From: Anaerolineales bacterium
Lineage (GTDB): Bacteria; Chloroflexota; Anaerolineae; Anaerolineales; UBA11579
Reading direction: 5' to 3'
DNA length: 64,000 nucleotides
Assembly (NCBI GenBank): GCA_026129335.1
Contig: JAHCIH010000006.1
Coordinates: 44,447 to 108,446 of the forward strand
Positions 1 through 8,726 of this stretch are shown piece by piece. The notes under the pieces are model-generated. The model had not been told where the DNA came from, made no database searches, and worked only from the letters and a program-made list of their open reading frames with translations. Numbering within the stretch: the first letter of the stretch is position 1; each line of letters starts with the position of its first letter. Position numbers and translations under genes: made by a program.

Positions 1-263
1 GGATTTACCGCTACACGATTTCGAACGACACCTTCCATCAGCTCTACAATGGCGGTGTTTCCAACCTGCGCACCGGCAAGGACACGAACACCTACACGGT
101 GATCTGCGACGGCAACCGGCTGACCCTGGGCGTCAACGGTGTGGAAGTGCGCACCGTCCAGGACAACATGTTTGACGAAGGTCTGGTGGGTATTGGCGTC
201 TCTTCGTTCGATCTGACCCCCGTATTGGTTGAAGTGGACTACGTGGAGATATCCCAGCCTTAG
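1..263 (+). CDS. C-terminal fragment of a beta-sandwich (LamG/DUF1080-like) protein
   Basis: The reading frame is open from base 3 to a TAG at 261-263 and gives the last 86 residues of a protein that begins outside the window. The fragment alternates short hydrophobic strands and polar turns (for example GNRLTLGVNGVEV and GLVGIGVSSFD), the pattern of the final strands of a concanavalin-like or DUF1080 jelly-roll domain that often sits at the C-terminus of secreted Chloroflexota proteins. The substrate and the rest of the protein cannot be seen. The family call rests on strand pattern only. Confidence 0.6.
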   Translation, partial: IYRYTISNDTFHQLYNGGVSNLRTGKDTNTYTVICDGNRLTLGVNGVEVRTVQDNMFDEGLVGIGVSSFDLTPVLVEVDYVEISQP

Positions 264-281
264 CTCTGCTACACCTCGCAT

Positions 282-313
282 AAAAAGGACGGGCCTGCGC
301 CCGTCCTTTTTTT
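282..313. terminator. Bidirectional intrinsic terminator
   Basis: Arms GGACGGGC (287-294) and GCCCGTCC (299-306) are flanked by A5 on one side and a T run on the other. It lies between the convergent ends of the truncated gene and pyrD, so it can serve both strands. Confidence 0.85.
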
Positions 314-321
314 GTTGGCGG

Positions 322-1320
322 TCAGCCTGCCAGGCCGCCGGCCAGTTCGCCGGCCAGCCCGGGGCCGCGGTAGACCAGGCCGGTGTAGACCTGCACCAGA
401 CCGGCACCGGCGTCCAACGCGGCCCGGGCATCACTCGGGTTGAAGATGCCGCCGCAAGCGATGATGGGCAGCCGCCCCTGCGTACGGGCGGCGATACGCG
501 TCACCATGTGCAGGGCGGCGGACGCCAACGGGCGGCCGCTAAGGCCGCCCGCTTCGCCAGCCGACGCGGCGCGCAGCCCGGCTGGGCGAGCCAGCGTGGT
601 GTTGGCGGCGATCACGCCGTCTATGTTGTTGTCCATGATGGCGGCCAGGGCGTCGTCCAGCTGGGCTGCGTCCAGGTCTGGGGAGAGCTTGACCAGCAGC
701 GGCTTTGCCCGCAGTGGGGCCAGCGCTTTGAGCAGCCCGTTCAGGTACTCGCGGCCTTGCAGCTGGCGCAGGCCCGGGGTGTTGGGCGAGCTGATGTTAA
801 TGGTCAGGTAATCAGCCAGGGGATTGAAAATGGCCATCAGGCGCTGATAATCGGCCGCGGCTTGCTCCAATGGCGTGTCTTTGTTAATGCCCAGGTTGAC
901 GCCCAACACCAGCCCCGGCGGCCGCGGCCCGGCCAGCCGCCGCGCCAAAAAGGCGGCACCGCGGCCGGGGAAGCCCAGGCGGTTGACCAGCGCTTCATCT
1001 TCCGGCAGGCGAAACAGCCGCGGCCGCGGGTTGCCCAGCTGCGGGCGCGGCGTGACCGTGCCCAGCTCGATGTGCCCGAAGCCCAGGCAAGCCAGGCCGC
1101 GCCAGGCCAGGCCGTCTTTGTCGTAGCCGGCGGCGAGACCGACGCGGTTGGCGAACTGCAGGCCTAAAAGCTCCACGGGCTGCGCCGGGGCGGCGTAGCG
1201 GCGGCGCAGCCAGGCCGCGGCGGGCGATAGCCCGCCGGCCAGCTGCAGCAGGCGCAAGCTGGCGGAGTGAGCCAACTCGGGGTCGAGGCGGAAAAGCCAG
1301 GGACGCAGGCGGGCGTACAT
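322..1320 (-). CDS. pyrD: Dihydroorotate dehydrogenase (quinone), class 2
   Basis: PyrD oxidises dihydroorotate to orotate with FMN and passes electrons to quinone at the membrane, the fourth step of UMP synthesis. The 332-residue protein has the N-terminal amphipathic extension of class 2 enzymes (first ~40 residues, LRPWLFRLDPE), the FMN-site motif GYDKDG, the catalytic-serine motif NISSPNTPGLR near residue 177, and C-terminal ACGGIF and QVYTGLVYRGP. I chose the start at 1320 because its ATG shares one base with the stop of pyrFE (TGATG), which implies translational coupling. A start 23 codons upstream would add a low-complexity segment unlike the family. Last gene of the pyr operon. Confidence 0.95.
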   Translation of the reverse strand: MYARLRPWLFRLDPELAHSASLRLLQLAGGLSPAAAWLRRRYAAPAQPVELLGLQFANRVGLAAGYDKDGLAWRGLACLGFGHIELGTVTPRPQLGNPRPRLFRLPEDEALVNRLGFPGRGAAFLARRLAGPRPPGLVLGVNLGINKDTPLEQAAADYQRLMAIFNPLADYLTINISSPNTPGLRQLQGREYLNGLLKALAPLRAKPLLVKLSPDLDAAQLDDALAAIMDNNIDGVIAANTTLARPAGLRAASAGEAGGLSGRPLASAALHMVTRIAARTQGRLPIIACGGIFNPSDARAALDAGAGLVQVYTGLVYRGPGLAGELAGGLAG

Positions 1321-2714
1321 CAGCCCGCCTGCAGGTAGGCGATGGTCTCTTGGTACTGCGCGGCGCTCAACGCGCCGGAATCCCGCCAATAGGCCAGCAA
1401 ATCCGGCAGATGGAGCACAGAATGCAACGTTAAACCGCGCCCGCTGAAGGCATCCTGGCCTTTCGCCTGTCGGTCTACCAGCACGACAATGTCCCGCACC
1501 TTCAGGCCGGCGGCTTGCAATTTCTCGATGCCTTCGAATTTGCTCTCGCCGGTGGTCACAAGGTCGTCGATGACCACGACGGTTTCACCGGCTTCGTAGG
1601 GCCCTTCCACCGCGGAGCGCGTGCCGTAATCCTTGACCTCTTTGCGCGGGTAGACCAGCGACCAGCCGCCCTGCACGGCGATTGCCGCGCCGATGGGTAG
1701 CGCCGCATAGGGCAGGGCGGCCAGGCGGTCGAAGCGCAGGCCGCGCAGCCGCGCGACGTAAGCCGCCGCGGCGCGGGCCAGGGCGGCCGGGTCGCCGACC
1801 AGGCGGCGCAGGTCGAGGTAAATGGGCGAGAGTTGCCCGGATTTGAGCTTGAACTCGCCGAATTGCACGCAGCCCAGGCGCAGCAGGTCGTCGGCCAGCT
1901 GGGCATGATCGAAGCGCGGCGCTGCCGCCGGTTGGCCCTGCCACGCGGCGTTCAGCGCGGCCTGCAATTCGGCGGCCGCCGCCGCCGGGGACGCCGCCTG
2001 GCTGATGGCTCGCGAAGCGGGCACCAGCAGGCCCAAGCCGTCAGTGCGCAGGCCGGCGAGCACCGCGGCGCCCGGGTCGGCGCCTTGTGCGCCAACACCG
2101 GGCGCCAATATCCACAATTCCGGCGCGGCGGCACGTACTGCAGCCAGTTCAGCAGGATAGGTAGCGCCGACCACCAGGCCGACATTGCCGCCCTGGTTCC
2201 ATTCACGGGCCAGGCGAGCCACCTGGAGATACAACGGCGCGCCGCCGGCTTCCAGGTCTTGCAGGTCGCCGGCGCCGGGGTTGGATGTCTTGCACAGCAG
2301 GAAGACGCCTTTGGCGGGGTCTTCCAGGAAGGGCGCGACCGCGTCGTGGCCCAAATAGGGATTGACGGTCAACGCGCCGGCGCCCAGTTCGCCGAAGGCG
2401 GCGCGGGCGTAGGCCGCCGAGGTGCTGCCGATGTCACCGCGCTTGGCGTCCAGCAGAACGGGGATGCCGGCGGGGACCGCGGCGATAACGTCTTTGAGCG
2501 CCTGTATCCCCTCGGGGCCGAAGGCTTCGAAGAACGCCGAGTTGGGCTTGAAAGCCGCGGCGTACGGCGCGGTGGCTTCGATGAGCCGCAGGCAAAAATC
2601 CCTGGCCGCCGCAGCGCTGGGCGCGGGCAGATCGTCTGGATGCGGGTCCAGACCCACGCAGAGCAGGCTGTCAATCTGGCGACAGCGCGCTTCCAGTTGC
2701 GCGAAGAAGCTCAT
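1320..2714 (-). CDS. pyrFE: Bifunctional orotidine-5'-phosphate decarboxylase / orotate phosphoribosyltransferase (PyrF-PyrE fusion)
   Basis: This 464-residue protein should carry out the last two steps of UMP synthesis. Residues ~1-265 are a type 2 OMP decarboxylase with LCVGLDPHPDDLP, FKPNSAFFEAFGPEG and the catalytic DAKRGDIGS. Residues ~275-464 are orotate phosphoribosyltransferase with the PRPP-binding loop VVVIDDLVTTGES. The domain order (decarboxylase first) is the reverse of the animal UMP synthase; fusions in this order are known in kinetoplastids and in some bacteria. It sits 3 bp after pyrB and overlaps pyrD by one base. Confidence 0.95.
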   Translation of the reverse strand: MSFFAQLEARCRQIDSLLCVGLDPHPDDLPAPSAAAARDFCLRLIEATAPYAAAFKPNSAFFEAFGPEGIQALKDVIAAVPAGIPVLLDAKRGDIGSTSAAYARAAFGELGAGALTVNPYLGHDAVAPFLEDPAKGVFLLCKTSNPGAGDLQDLEAGGAPLYLQVARLAREWNQGGNVGLVVGATYPAELAAVRAAAPELWILAPGVGAQGADPGAAVLAGLRTDGLGLLVPASRAISQAASPAAAAAELQAALNAAWQGQPAAAPRFDHAQLADDLLRLGCVQFGEFKLKSGQLSPIYLDLRRLVGDPAALARAAAAYVARLRGLRFDRLAALPYAALPIGAAIAVQGGWSLVYPRKEVKDYGTRSAVEGPYEAGETVVVIDDLVTTGESKFEGIEKLQAAGLKVRDIVVLVDRQAKGQDAFSGRGLTLHSVLHLPDLLAYWRDSGALSAAQYQETIAYLQAG

Positions 2715-2717
2715 TGG

Positions 2718-3704
2718 CTAAGCCTTGCCCAGCACCATGGCCAGCAGGGCCATGCGCGTGTACAGGCCGTACTCCATCTGGCGGAAGTAGGCCGCCCGCG
2801 GGTCGGCGTCCACCTCCATGCTGATCTCGCCGACGCGCGGCAGTGGGTGCATCACGATCATCTTCTCCTTGGCCTGCTTCATGGTGTCAGGAGTGATGAC
2901 ATACAAGTCTTTGACCGCATCGTAGGCCTCCTGGCTTTCAAAGCGCTCCTTCTGGATGCGGGTGACGTAAAGCACGTCGGTCTCGGGCAGGATGGGGTCG
3001 AGCTCCGTGAAGGCTTGCTGACTGATGCCTTTGCCGTTTAGCTCGGCGACGATCTCATCCGGCATCTTCAGCACGTCCGGCGAGACGTAATTGAGCTTGA
3101 CATTGAAGAGAGCCAGCAAGCGAGCCAGCGAGTGCACCGTGCGCCCGTTCCACAGGTCGCCCAGCATGGTCACGCTCAGCCCGTCGGAGGTGCCTAGTTC
3201 CTCGAAGATGGTGAAGAGGTCCAGCAGCGCCTGGGTGGGGTGCTCGCCGATGCCGTCGCCGGCGTTGATCACTGGCTTGCTGGCGTATTGCGCCGCCAGG
3301 GCGCAGGAGCCCACCTCCGGGTGGCGCAATACGATCACATCGGCGTAGCACTCCAATGTCCGCACGGTGTCTGGCAGCGATTCGCCCTTGGAGACCGAGG
3401 AGTACTGCACATTGTTGATCGGGATCACCGAGCCACCCAGGCGCTCCATGGCAGCGGTGAACGAGGCCGACGTGCGCGTGGAAGGTTCGTAGAACAGGTT
3501 GGCCAGAATTTTGCCTTTGAGCAAGTCAAAAGTGCCGATGCGCGCCACCATGCCGCGCATTTCGTGCGCTACTGTGTAGATGTGGGTTAGATCCTCGCGG
3601 CTGAACTGGTGCACCGAGAGGATGTCTTTGCCGTAGAGCGGCCCATTGCGCTGCTCGCCGAAAGGCAGGCTGAAGGAATTGGCGGTTGGGGTTTCAAGCG
3701 TCAT
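2718..3704 (-). CDS. pyrB: Aspartate carbamoyltransferase catalytic subunit
   Basis: PyrB joins carbamoyl phosphate and aspartate, the committed step of pyrimidine synthesis. The 328 residues contain the carbamoyl-phosphate motif STRTSASF, the [15 protein letters not shown] loop and the conserved HPLPRVGEI near the C-terminus. A short N-terminal extension of about 30 residues precedes the usual start of the fold. The gene overlaps the end of pyrC by 11 bp. No regulatory subunit gene (pyrI) follows. Confidence 0.95.
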   Translation of the reverse strand: MTLETPTANSFSLPFGEQRNGPLYGKDILSVHQFSREDLTHIYTVAHEMRGMVARIGTFDLLKGKILANLFYEPSTRTSASFTAAMERLGGSVIPINNVQYSSVSKGESLPDTVRTLECYADVIVLRHPEVGSCALAAQYASKPVINAGDGIGEHPTQALLDLFTIFEELGTSDGLSVTMLGDLWNGRTVHSLARLLALFNVKLNYVSPDVLKMPDEIVAELNGKGISQQAFTELDPILPETDVLYVTRIQKERFESQEAYDAVKDLYVITPDTMKQAKEKMIVMHPLPRVGEISMEVDADPRAAYFRQMEYGLYTRMALLAMVLGKA

Positions 3705-4776
3705 TTTGTCCTCCGGTGTGATTGCGAATGTTGCGCCCGCTCCCCGGCGCGGCCAGCAGGCGGCCGTCCCGGTAGGCGGGCTGGCCGCGCAACACCACGT
3801 TGATCACGCGGCCGCGCACTTGCCAGCCCTCGAAAGGCGTCCAGCCGCAGCGGGTCTGCCCTTCGGCGGCGCGGATTTCGTATTTGGCGTTTAGGTCCAC
3901 TTCGGTGTAGGTCTCCGACTGCGGCGGCAGGCGAAAGATGCGCGTTGGGTTGGTGTGCAGGCGGGCAATGATGTCGTCCAGCATGAGGCGGCCTTCGGCC
4001 GCGGCGGTGAGCAGCAGCGGCAGCATGGTCTCCAGCCCCGGGTAGCCGGGCGGCGGGTTTTGGCCGTCTTTCTCCTCCAGCGTATGAGGCGCGTGGTCGC
4101 TGGCGAAGCAGTCGATGATGTCCAGGTTGTCCCACAGCGCTTGCTGGTCTGCCTTGCTGGCCAGGCGCGGGCGCACTTCGGCGCGGCCGGCCCCTAGGCT
4201 GGGGATGTCGTCCTCGCAGAGGAAGAGATGATGCGGGCAAACCTCGCAGGTGATCTTGAGGCCGCGTTCCTTGGCCGCCCGGATCAGGGCGATCTCCTCG
4301 GCGGTGGAGACGTGGCAGATGTGCAGCGGGCGGTCGTGTAGTGCGGACAGAAGGATGGCCGCCGCCATGGTCTTGCCCTCGGCGTGGGCGCACAGCGGCC
4401 ATGCATGCGGCCAGGCGGCGAAGTGGGGTTGCCAGTCGCGCATATCGTCCAGCTTCAGGTCGCCGTAGGTCTGGTCGAGGTAGAGCTTGAGCCCGGCCGC
4501 GTCCTGGGCAGCTGCCGCCGCGCCGGCGGCATTGGCGGCTCCGCCGCCGAGGAAGAGCGCGTAGTCGCAGCGCGACTTGGCTGCGGCCAGCGCCAGGCCC
4601 TCGGTCAGGGCGGCAGAGCTGTTGATGGCCGGGTTGGTGTTGGGCATCGCCAGCACGGTGGTGATGCCGCCGGCCAGGGCGGCGGCGGTGCCGCTGCCCC
4701 AGTCCTCCTTGTGCGTGGCCCCTGGCTCGCGCAGATGCACGTGCACGTCGGTCAGCGCGGGCAGGCGGGTCAGCAT
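3694..4776 (-). CDS. pyrC: Dihydroorotase
   Basis: PyrC cyclises carbamoyl aspartate to dihydroorotate and is a zinc amidohydrolase. The 360-residue protein starts directly with the metal-site motif [12 protein letters not shown] and later has the active-site motif [13 protein letters not shown]. The N-terminal composite beta-domain of many class I enzymes is almost absent. It is the first gene of the minus-strand pyr operon. Its ATG lies 15 nt downstream of a terminator-like hairpin with a U7 tail (4791-4826), so the operon is probably controlled by attenuation. Confidence 0.93.
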   Translation of the reverse strand: MLTRLPALTDVHVHLREPGATHKEDWGSGTAAALAGGITTVLAMPNTNPAINSSAALTEGLALAAAKSRCDYALFLGGGAANAAGAAAAAQDAAGLKLYLDQTYGDLKLDDMRDWQPHFAAWPHAWPLCAHAEGKTMAAAILLSALHDRPLHICHVSTAEEIALIRAAKERGLKITCEVCPHHLFLCEDDIPSLGAGRAEVRPRLASKADQQALWDNLDIIDCFASDHAPHTLEEKDGQNPPPGYPGLETMLPLLLTAAAEGRLMLDDIIARLHTNPTRIFRLPPQSETYTEVDLNAKYEIRAAEGQTRCGWTPFEGWQVRGRVINVVLRGQPAYRDGRLLAAPGSGRNIRNHTGGQNDA

Positions 4777-4862
4777 GGCACTCCAGACACAAAAAAAGCG
4801 CCCAAGAGAGCGTTCTCTTGGGCGCTGGCGGGTCTTTGGATACAGTGAGGCGTCGCTTGCAT
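4770..4862 (-). other. Candidate 30-codon pyr leader peptide running through the attenuator
   Basis: An ATG at 4862 opens a 30-codon frame that reads through the hairpin and its T tract (the T7 encodes Phe-Phe) and stops at TGA 4772-4770, overlapping the pyrC start in another frame. The ATG is only about 3 nt after the predicted transcription start, so translation would be nearly leaderless. E. coli pyrBI uses a leader peptide and coupled translation at a similar place. No family match is claimed; the frame may be chance. Confidence 0.3.
4791..4826 (-). terminator. Attenuator-like terminator upstream of pyrC
   Basis: 13-bp perfect arms (4797-4809 and 4814-4826) with a GCGT loop are followed on the minus strand by seven T, 14 nt before the pyrC ATG. 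It lies between the promoter and the first gene, the position of a transcriptional attenuator. Confidence 0.8.
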
Positions 4863-4871
4863 ACTCAGCCT

Positions 4872-4899
4872 ATTGTACAAAATTCGGGCTTGGCGTCAA
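4872..4899 (-). promoter_or_regulatory. pyr operon promoter
   Basis: TTGACG (4899-4894), a 16-bp spacer and TACAAT (4877-4872) read toward pyrC. Transcription should start near 4865, giving a leader of about 90 nt that contains the attenuator. Confidence 0.75.
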
Positions 4900-4934
4900 G
4901 CGGGAGAGTAAGCAGCGGTTTTGCTGTTCAGGGT

Positions 4935-4964
4935 GACACTGGTCTTTGTGCCTTTGTGGTTACC
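4935..4964. repeat. Copy of an interspersed CTTTGTG-CTTTGTGGTT motif
   Basis: GTCTTTGTGCCTTTGTGGTT resembles 6570-6588 (CTTCGTGTCTTCGTG then CTTTGTGGTT). Both are intergenic and flank uraA. This looks like a small non-coding interspersed repeat. Confidence 0.4.
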
Positions 4965-4991
4965 TGACTCAACTGTATACTGTCAACTGTA
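4954..4991 (+). promoter_or_regulatory. Possible uraA promoter with direct repeat
   Basis: TTGTGG (4954-4959), 16 bp, TATACT (4976-4981). The 9-mer TCAACTGTA occurs at 4969-4977 and 4983-4991, one copy on each side of the -10, and could be an operator. The -35 is weak. Confidence 0.4.
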
Positions 4992-5019
4992 GACCATCTA
5001 TCAGTCTGAGGAGGATACG

Positions 5020-6381
5020 ATGAGTGCACAGGTCAGTGGGTATTTACCTAACGAAAGACCGCCATTGGGCCAAATGGTGTTGTTGGGCTTTCAACATGTG
5101 CTGGCCATGTTCCCTGCGGCCGTGTTCGTGGCCGCTTTTTGCGGCTTTCATGTCGGCACCGTCTTGCTGGCTTCGGGCGTCTCCAGCATTGTCGCCTTGC
5201 TGCTTTCCCGGCGGTCTATAGGAACCTACATCCCGCTATTCTACGGCTCGAGCTTCAGCTACATCGCTGCCTATCTGGCGATCATCACCCAGATGACCGG
5301 CAGCCTGCCTGAGTTCGGCGTGCCCGTGGCCGACGAAGTGCTCAGCACCTTGCAAGGCGGTATCGTGGTTACCGGTATCCTGAACATCCTGGTGGGTTTG
5401 CTCATCCGTCGCATGGGCAAAGACCTGCTGGATAGGATCCTGCCGCCGGTGGTCACCGGCTCCGTGGCGGCGACGATCGGTTTTGGCCTCGCTTTTGCCG
5501 CCCTGGGCCTGGCTGCCAACAACTGGGCGGTGGCTTTCGTCACGTTGCTGCTCACCATTCTGTTCTCGGTTTATCTGCAGAACCGCGGTTTCATCGGCAT
5601 GCTGCCGGTGCTGCTTGGCGCGCTGGGCGGCGTGTTCTTTTCAGGTATTGCCTACCCCGGTTCGGTGGACTTGTCCGGAGCGGCGGCGGCCAACTTGTTC
5701 GTGATGCCCCATTTCACTTTTCCGTCATTCAGCGGAGCCTTTGCCAGCGCGGCGATTTTTAGCATCGCCATCATGGCCATCGCCACCATCCCGGAATCCA
5801 CCGCGCATCTGTATCAGATGAGCCTGTACATTGACCGCTATGCGGCCAAACGCAAAACCAAACCCTATCAGCTGGACAGGCACGTGGGTTTCAACCTGAT
5901 CCTCGATGGGATTGGCGACTTTCTGGGCGGTTTGGTGGGTTCCACTGCCGGCACCAACTATGGCGAGAACAATTCGCTGATGGCGATTACGCGCAACTAC
6001 TCCGGCCCGGTGCTGATCGCTGCCGGGGCGATATCCATCCTGCTGGGCTTCTTTGGGCCGCTGCAGTCTTTGGTTGCCGCGGTGCCTGCCGCAGTCACCG
6101 GCGGGCTGGCCGTTTATCTGTTCGGCGTGGTGGGCATGCAAGGCATCGCGCTGATGCAAGAGCACAAGGTGGATATGTTTACCCCGCGCAACCTGGCGAT
6201 TGGCGCGGTGATCATCGTGATCGGCATTGGCGGCAACATTGGCTATGACGGGTCTTTGCCCATTCCATTATTCGGCTCCGTGTTCCCCTTTGGACTGCCC
6301 GCCATCGCCACCGCCTCAGTGGTGGGTATTTTGCTGAACCTGATCTTTGTGCTCTTTGAGCCGCAGACCACGAAGGAGTAG
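5020..6381 (+). CDS. uraA: Uracil/xanthine permease (NCS2 family)
   Basis: A 453-residue polytopic membrane protein of the nucleobase-ascorbate (NCS2) family, predicted to import uracil or a related base with protons. It has many hydrophobic segments and the family's substrate-site motif around TNYGENNSLMAITRNYS. The start has a good ribosome site (GAGGAGG at 5008-5014). Divergence from pyrC across a shared 240-bp control region favours uracil as substrate, since salvage and synthesis would be controlled together, although xanthine cannot be excluded from sequence. Confidence 0.85.
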   Translation: MSAQVSGYLPNERPPLGQMVLLGFQHVLAMFPAAVFVAAFCGFHVGTVLLASGVSSIVALLLSRRSIGTYIPLFYGSSFSYIAAYLAIITQMTGSLPEFGVPVADEVLSTLQGGIVVTGILNILVGLLIRRMGKDLLDRILPPVVTGSVAATIGFGLAFAALGLAANNWAVAFVTLLLTILFSVYLQNRGFIGMLPVLLGALGGVFFSGIAYPGSVDLSGAAAANLFVMPHFTFPSFSGAFASAAIFSIAIMAIATIPESTAHLYQMSLYIDRYAAKRKTKPYQLDRHVGFNLILDGIGDFLGGLVGSTAGTNYGENNSLMAITRNYSGPVLIAAGAISILLGFFGPLQSLVAAVPAAVTGGLAVYLFGVVGMQGIALMQEHKVDMFTPRNLAIGAVIIVIGIGGNIGYDGSLPIPLFGSVFPFGLPAIATASVVGILLNLIFVLFEPQTTKE

Positions 6382-6384
6382 CCT

Positions 6385-6592
6385 CAGCGCCCTCACCCGC
6401 TCGCTACGCTCGACGCGCGATGAGGACGCAAGCCCAACGAGTGAGGGTGGTTGAGGGCGGAGATTGCTTCGTCCGTTTCCAGCGCTGGCGCGCTGGAATA
6501 CTCCTCGCAATGACGAATCAAAATAGGGGCGCACGGCCGTGCGCCCCTAACAAGATACATCTTCGTGTCTTCGTGCTCTTTGTGGTTGGGTT
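6385..6592. repeat. Spacer with interspersed repeat-like elements and a perfect palindrome
   Basis: No gene is seen. Three pieces are recognisable: CCCTCAC / GTGAGGG arms about 50 bp apart (6391-6447); a segment beginning AGATTGCTTCGTC and ending CTCGCAATGACG (6462-6515), which resembles a very common non-coding bacterial interspersed repeat; and the perfect 24-bp palindrome centred on CGCACGGCCGTGCG (6525-6548). A second CTTTGTGGTT-type repeat follows at 6570-6588. None has a T tract. Confidence 0.5.
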
Positions 6593-7690
6593 TTACTCCG
6601 TACGCACTGCCTCGCCTTGAATGAACTCCTCGATGGCTTTGCGGGCCAGATCGTCGGGGATTTGCTGCGGCGGTGTCTTCATCAGGTAGGCGGAGGGGGC
6701 GATCAGCGGGCCGCCGATGCCGCGGTCCAACGCTAATTTGACACAGCGCACCGCATCAATGACCACGCCGGCAGAGTTGGGCGAATCCCACACTTCCAGC
6801 TTGAGCTCGATGTTCAGCGGCACGTCGCCAAACGAGCGGCCCTCCAGGCGCATGTGCGCCCATTTGCGGTCGGTGAGCCAAGGCACATAGTCGCTGGGGC
6901 CGACGTGAACGTCGCCGGCGTCCATCTCGTAGGGGAGCATGCTGGTCACCGCGCCGGTCTTGGAGATCTTCTTCGACTCGAGGCGCTCGCGCTCGAGCAT
7001 GTTGTAGAAGTCCATGTTGCCGCCGAAGTTCAGCTGGTAAGTGCGGTCCAGGTGCACGCCGCGCTCCACGAACAGGCGGGCGAGCTCGCGGTGGGTGATG
7101 GTGGCGCCCACCTGGCTCTTGATGTCGTCGCCGATGATCGGCAGGCCGCGCTCGGCGAAGCGCTGCGCCCAATAGTCCTGGCTGGCGATGAACACGGGGA
7201 TGCAGTTGATGAAGCCGACGCCGGCTTCGAGGATCTGCTCCACGTACCACTTGGTGGCCATCTCGGAACCCACCGGCAGGTAGCTGACCACCACGTCGGT
7301 GCCGGTCTCTTTGAGGATCTGGGCAATGTCCGCGGTGGGGCCCGGGGCTTTCTCCACCACTTCGCGCAGGTACTTGCCCAGGCCGTCGTGGGTCATGCCG
7401 CGCTGCACCTCCACGCCCAAGTGGGGCACATCGGCGAACTTGATCGTGTTGTTGGGGTAGGCCCAGATGGCCTCGCTGAGGTCTTTGCCCACCTTGGTGG
7501 AGACCACGTCGAACGCGGCGCTGAACTCGATATCGCGAATGTGATAGCCGCCCAGGCTCACATGCATCAGGCCGGGGACGTCGTCTGTCTCTGAAGCGTT
7601 CTTGTAATACTCCACGCCCTGGACAAGCGAATTGGCACAATTGCCGACGCCGATGATGGCGACGCGTACTTTTGAAGAATTGTTGGTCAT
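6593..7690 (-). CDS. ino1: Inositol-3-phosphate synthase (actinobacterial type)
   Basis: Converts glucose 6-phosphate to myo-inositol phosphate with NAD, the first step toward inositol lipids and related solutes. The 365-residue protein starts with the NAD-binding segment [18 protein letters not shown] and has [32 protein letters not shown] and [11 protein letters not shown], closely matching the mycobacterial enzyme. The start is fixed by AAAGGAG 6 nt upstream, and a TATAAT (7722-7717) lies 27 nt before the ATG. It diverges from the DinB-like gene. Confidence 0.93.
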   Translation of the reverse strand: MTNNSSKVRVAIIGVGNCANSLVQGVEYYKNASETDDVPGLMHVSLGGYHIRDIEFSAAFDVVSTKVGKDLSEAIWAYPNNTIKFADVPHLGVEVQRGMTHDGLGKYLREVVEKAPGPTADIAQILKETGTDVVVSYLPVGSEMATKWYVEQILEAGVGFINCIPVFIASQDYWAQRFAERGLPIIGDDIKSQVGATITHRELARLFVERGVHLDRTYQLNFGGNMDFYNMLERERLESKKISKTGAVTSMLPYEMDAGDVHVGPSDYVPWLTDRKWAHMRLEGRSFGDVPLNIELKLEVWDSPNSAGVVIDAVRCVKLALDRGIGGPLIAPSAYLMKTPPQQIPDDLARKAIEEFIQGEAVRTE

Positions 7691-7763
7691 GGGTCTCCTT
7701 TGTCGTAAACCCCGTGATTATAAACCTTTGAACAATGGCTTGCTGGCTTCTCGTTGGATGGTT

Positions 7764-8333
7764 ATGATTACCCCTATGCAACCCTATTTGCTGGCCGAAA
7801 TTCAGACGGAGATGCAGCGCGTGAACCGCCTGGTGGGCGAGTACTTCGCTGCCATTCCCGTTGATGTCTTCTTCGCCGTGCAGCCCGGCGTCTGGTCGCC
7901 GGGAGAGAACCTGGCCCACCTGTGCAAGACGGTGCGACCAGTCACCTTGGTGCTGCGTGCGCCACGCCGCCTTCCGACCCTGATTTGGGGCGGGGCGGAC
8001 AGCAGCCGGCGCTTCGCCGAGCTGGTGGCGGACTACAAGGCGGCGCTGGCTGCCGGCGGCGAGTCTCCCGCGCAGTTCGTCAATGAGCTGGAAGCGCCGG
8101 AGAACCCCGCGGCGGCTCGCGAGGAATGGCTGGGCCGCTGGAGCGGGGAGGCCGCCAAGCTGGAAGCCGCGCTGGCCGGCTGGAAAGATGAAGACCTGGA
8201 CAAGGCCAATGTGCCGCACCCGCTGCTGGGCAAGCTGACCCTGCGCGAACTGCTCTTGTTCACCCTCTACCATAATTTGCACCATGTCAATGATGTGCGC
8301 GCCTTGCTGGGCCAACCCGCGCTGGAGGTTTGA
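7764..8333 (+). CDS. DinB-like (DUF664/DinB_2) metal-binding protein
   Basis: A four-helix-bundle protein of the DinB/YfiT superfamily, members of which bind a metal through three histidines and often act as thiol-dependent transferases or are uncharacterised. The visible ligands are H in PGENLAHL and the C-terminal HNLHHVNDV. Length from this start is 189 residues, usual for the family; a longer frame continues upstream but lacks family features. The ATG at 7776 is an alternative. The last codons (PALEV) double as the ribosome-binding site of the next gene. Confidence 0.75.
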   Translation: MITPMQPYLLAEIQTEMQRVNRLVGEYFAAIPVDVFFAVQPGVWSPGENLAHLCKTVRPVTLVLRAPRRLPTLIWGGADSSRRFAELVADYKAALAAGGESPAQFVNELEAPENPAAAREEWLGRWSGEAAKLEAALAGWKDEDLDKANVPHPLLGKLTLRELLLFTLYHNLHHVNDVRALLGQPALEV

Positions 8334-8340
8334 CCCCGGG

Positions 8341-8685
8341 ATGAACGTCCGCAAAACCATCTCCGAAGAGTTGGAGGATCTCCTCTCTAGTTGCACGCCC
8401 GAGGTGCGCTACATGGCGTTGGCGCTGCGCGATCTGATCTTTGAGATAGAGCCGCGCGCCAAGGAGCAAATTGAAATTAAAGCTGGTGTGTTAGGTTACG
8501 GCATAGACGTAACTTACACTAACATCATCTGTGTGGTTGTTTTACACGCCGACCACGTCAACTTGAGTTTCCCGCGCGGGGTGGACTCTCGGCAAGTGAA
8601 AATCCGCGAGCGATCCCAGGTTCACTCGGCTGAGATTGCCGCGCTTTTGAAAGATGCGGTGGAGTTGACGCACCGACTCCGCTGA
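8341..8685 (+). CDS. DUF1801-family protein, shortened paralogue
   Basis: 114 residues beginning MNVRKTISEELEDLL. It is clearly a paralogue of the next gene at both DNA and protein level, but lacks about 18 residues after FPRGVD that contain the DUF1801 hallmark LLEGTGKYARH. GGAGG at 8325-8329, inside the end of the DinB gene, serves as ribosome site. DUF1801 proteins have a small mixed alpha/beta fold of unknown role. The loss of the hallmark suggests this copy is degenerating or has diverged. Confidence 0.65.
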   Translation: MNVRKTISEELEDLLSSCTPEVRYMALALRDLIFEIEPRAKEQIEIKAGVLGYGIDVTYTNIICVVVLHADHVNLSFPRGVDSRQVKIRERSQVHSAEIAALLKDAVELTHRLR

Positions 8686-8703
8686 TAGCGCCAACAAAGG
8701 CAG

Positions 8704-8721
8704 CCCGCCCTGGAGGTCTAA
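8704..8721 (+). repeat. Duplication scar of the DinB gene 3' end
   Basis: CCC GCC CTG GAG GTC TAA would encode PALEV-stop, the same as the last codons of the DinB-like gene at 8316-8333. It now lies between the two DUF1801 copies and supplies the GGAGG ribosome site of the second copy. This marks one end of the tandem duplication. Confidence 0.7.
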
Positions 8722-8726
8722 TTCGC

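Noticed and set aside
4777..4865. PyrR-binding attenuation sites in the pyr leader
   Set aside because: No copy of the PyrR anti-antiterminator consensus and no pyrR gene are visible; only the terminator is supported.
7632..7763. N-terminal extension of the DinB-like protein
   Set aside because: The extra 44 codons overlap the ino1 start region and have no DinB similarity; family-like sequence begins at 7764-7776.
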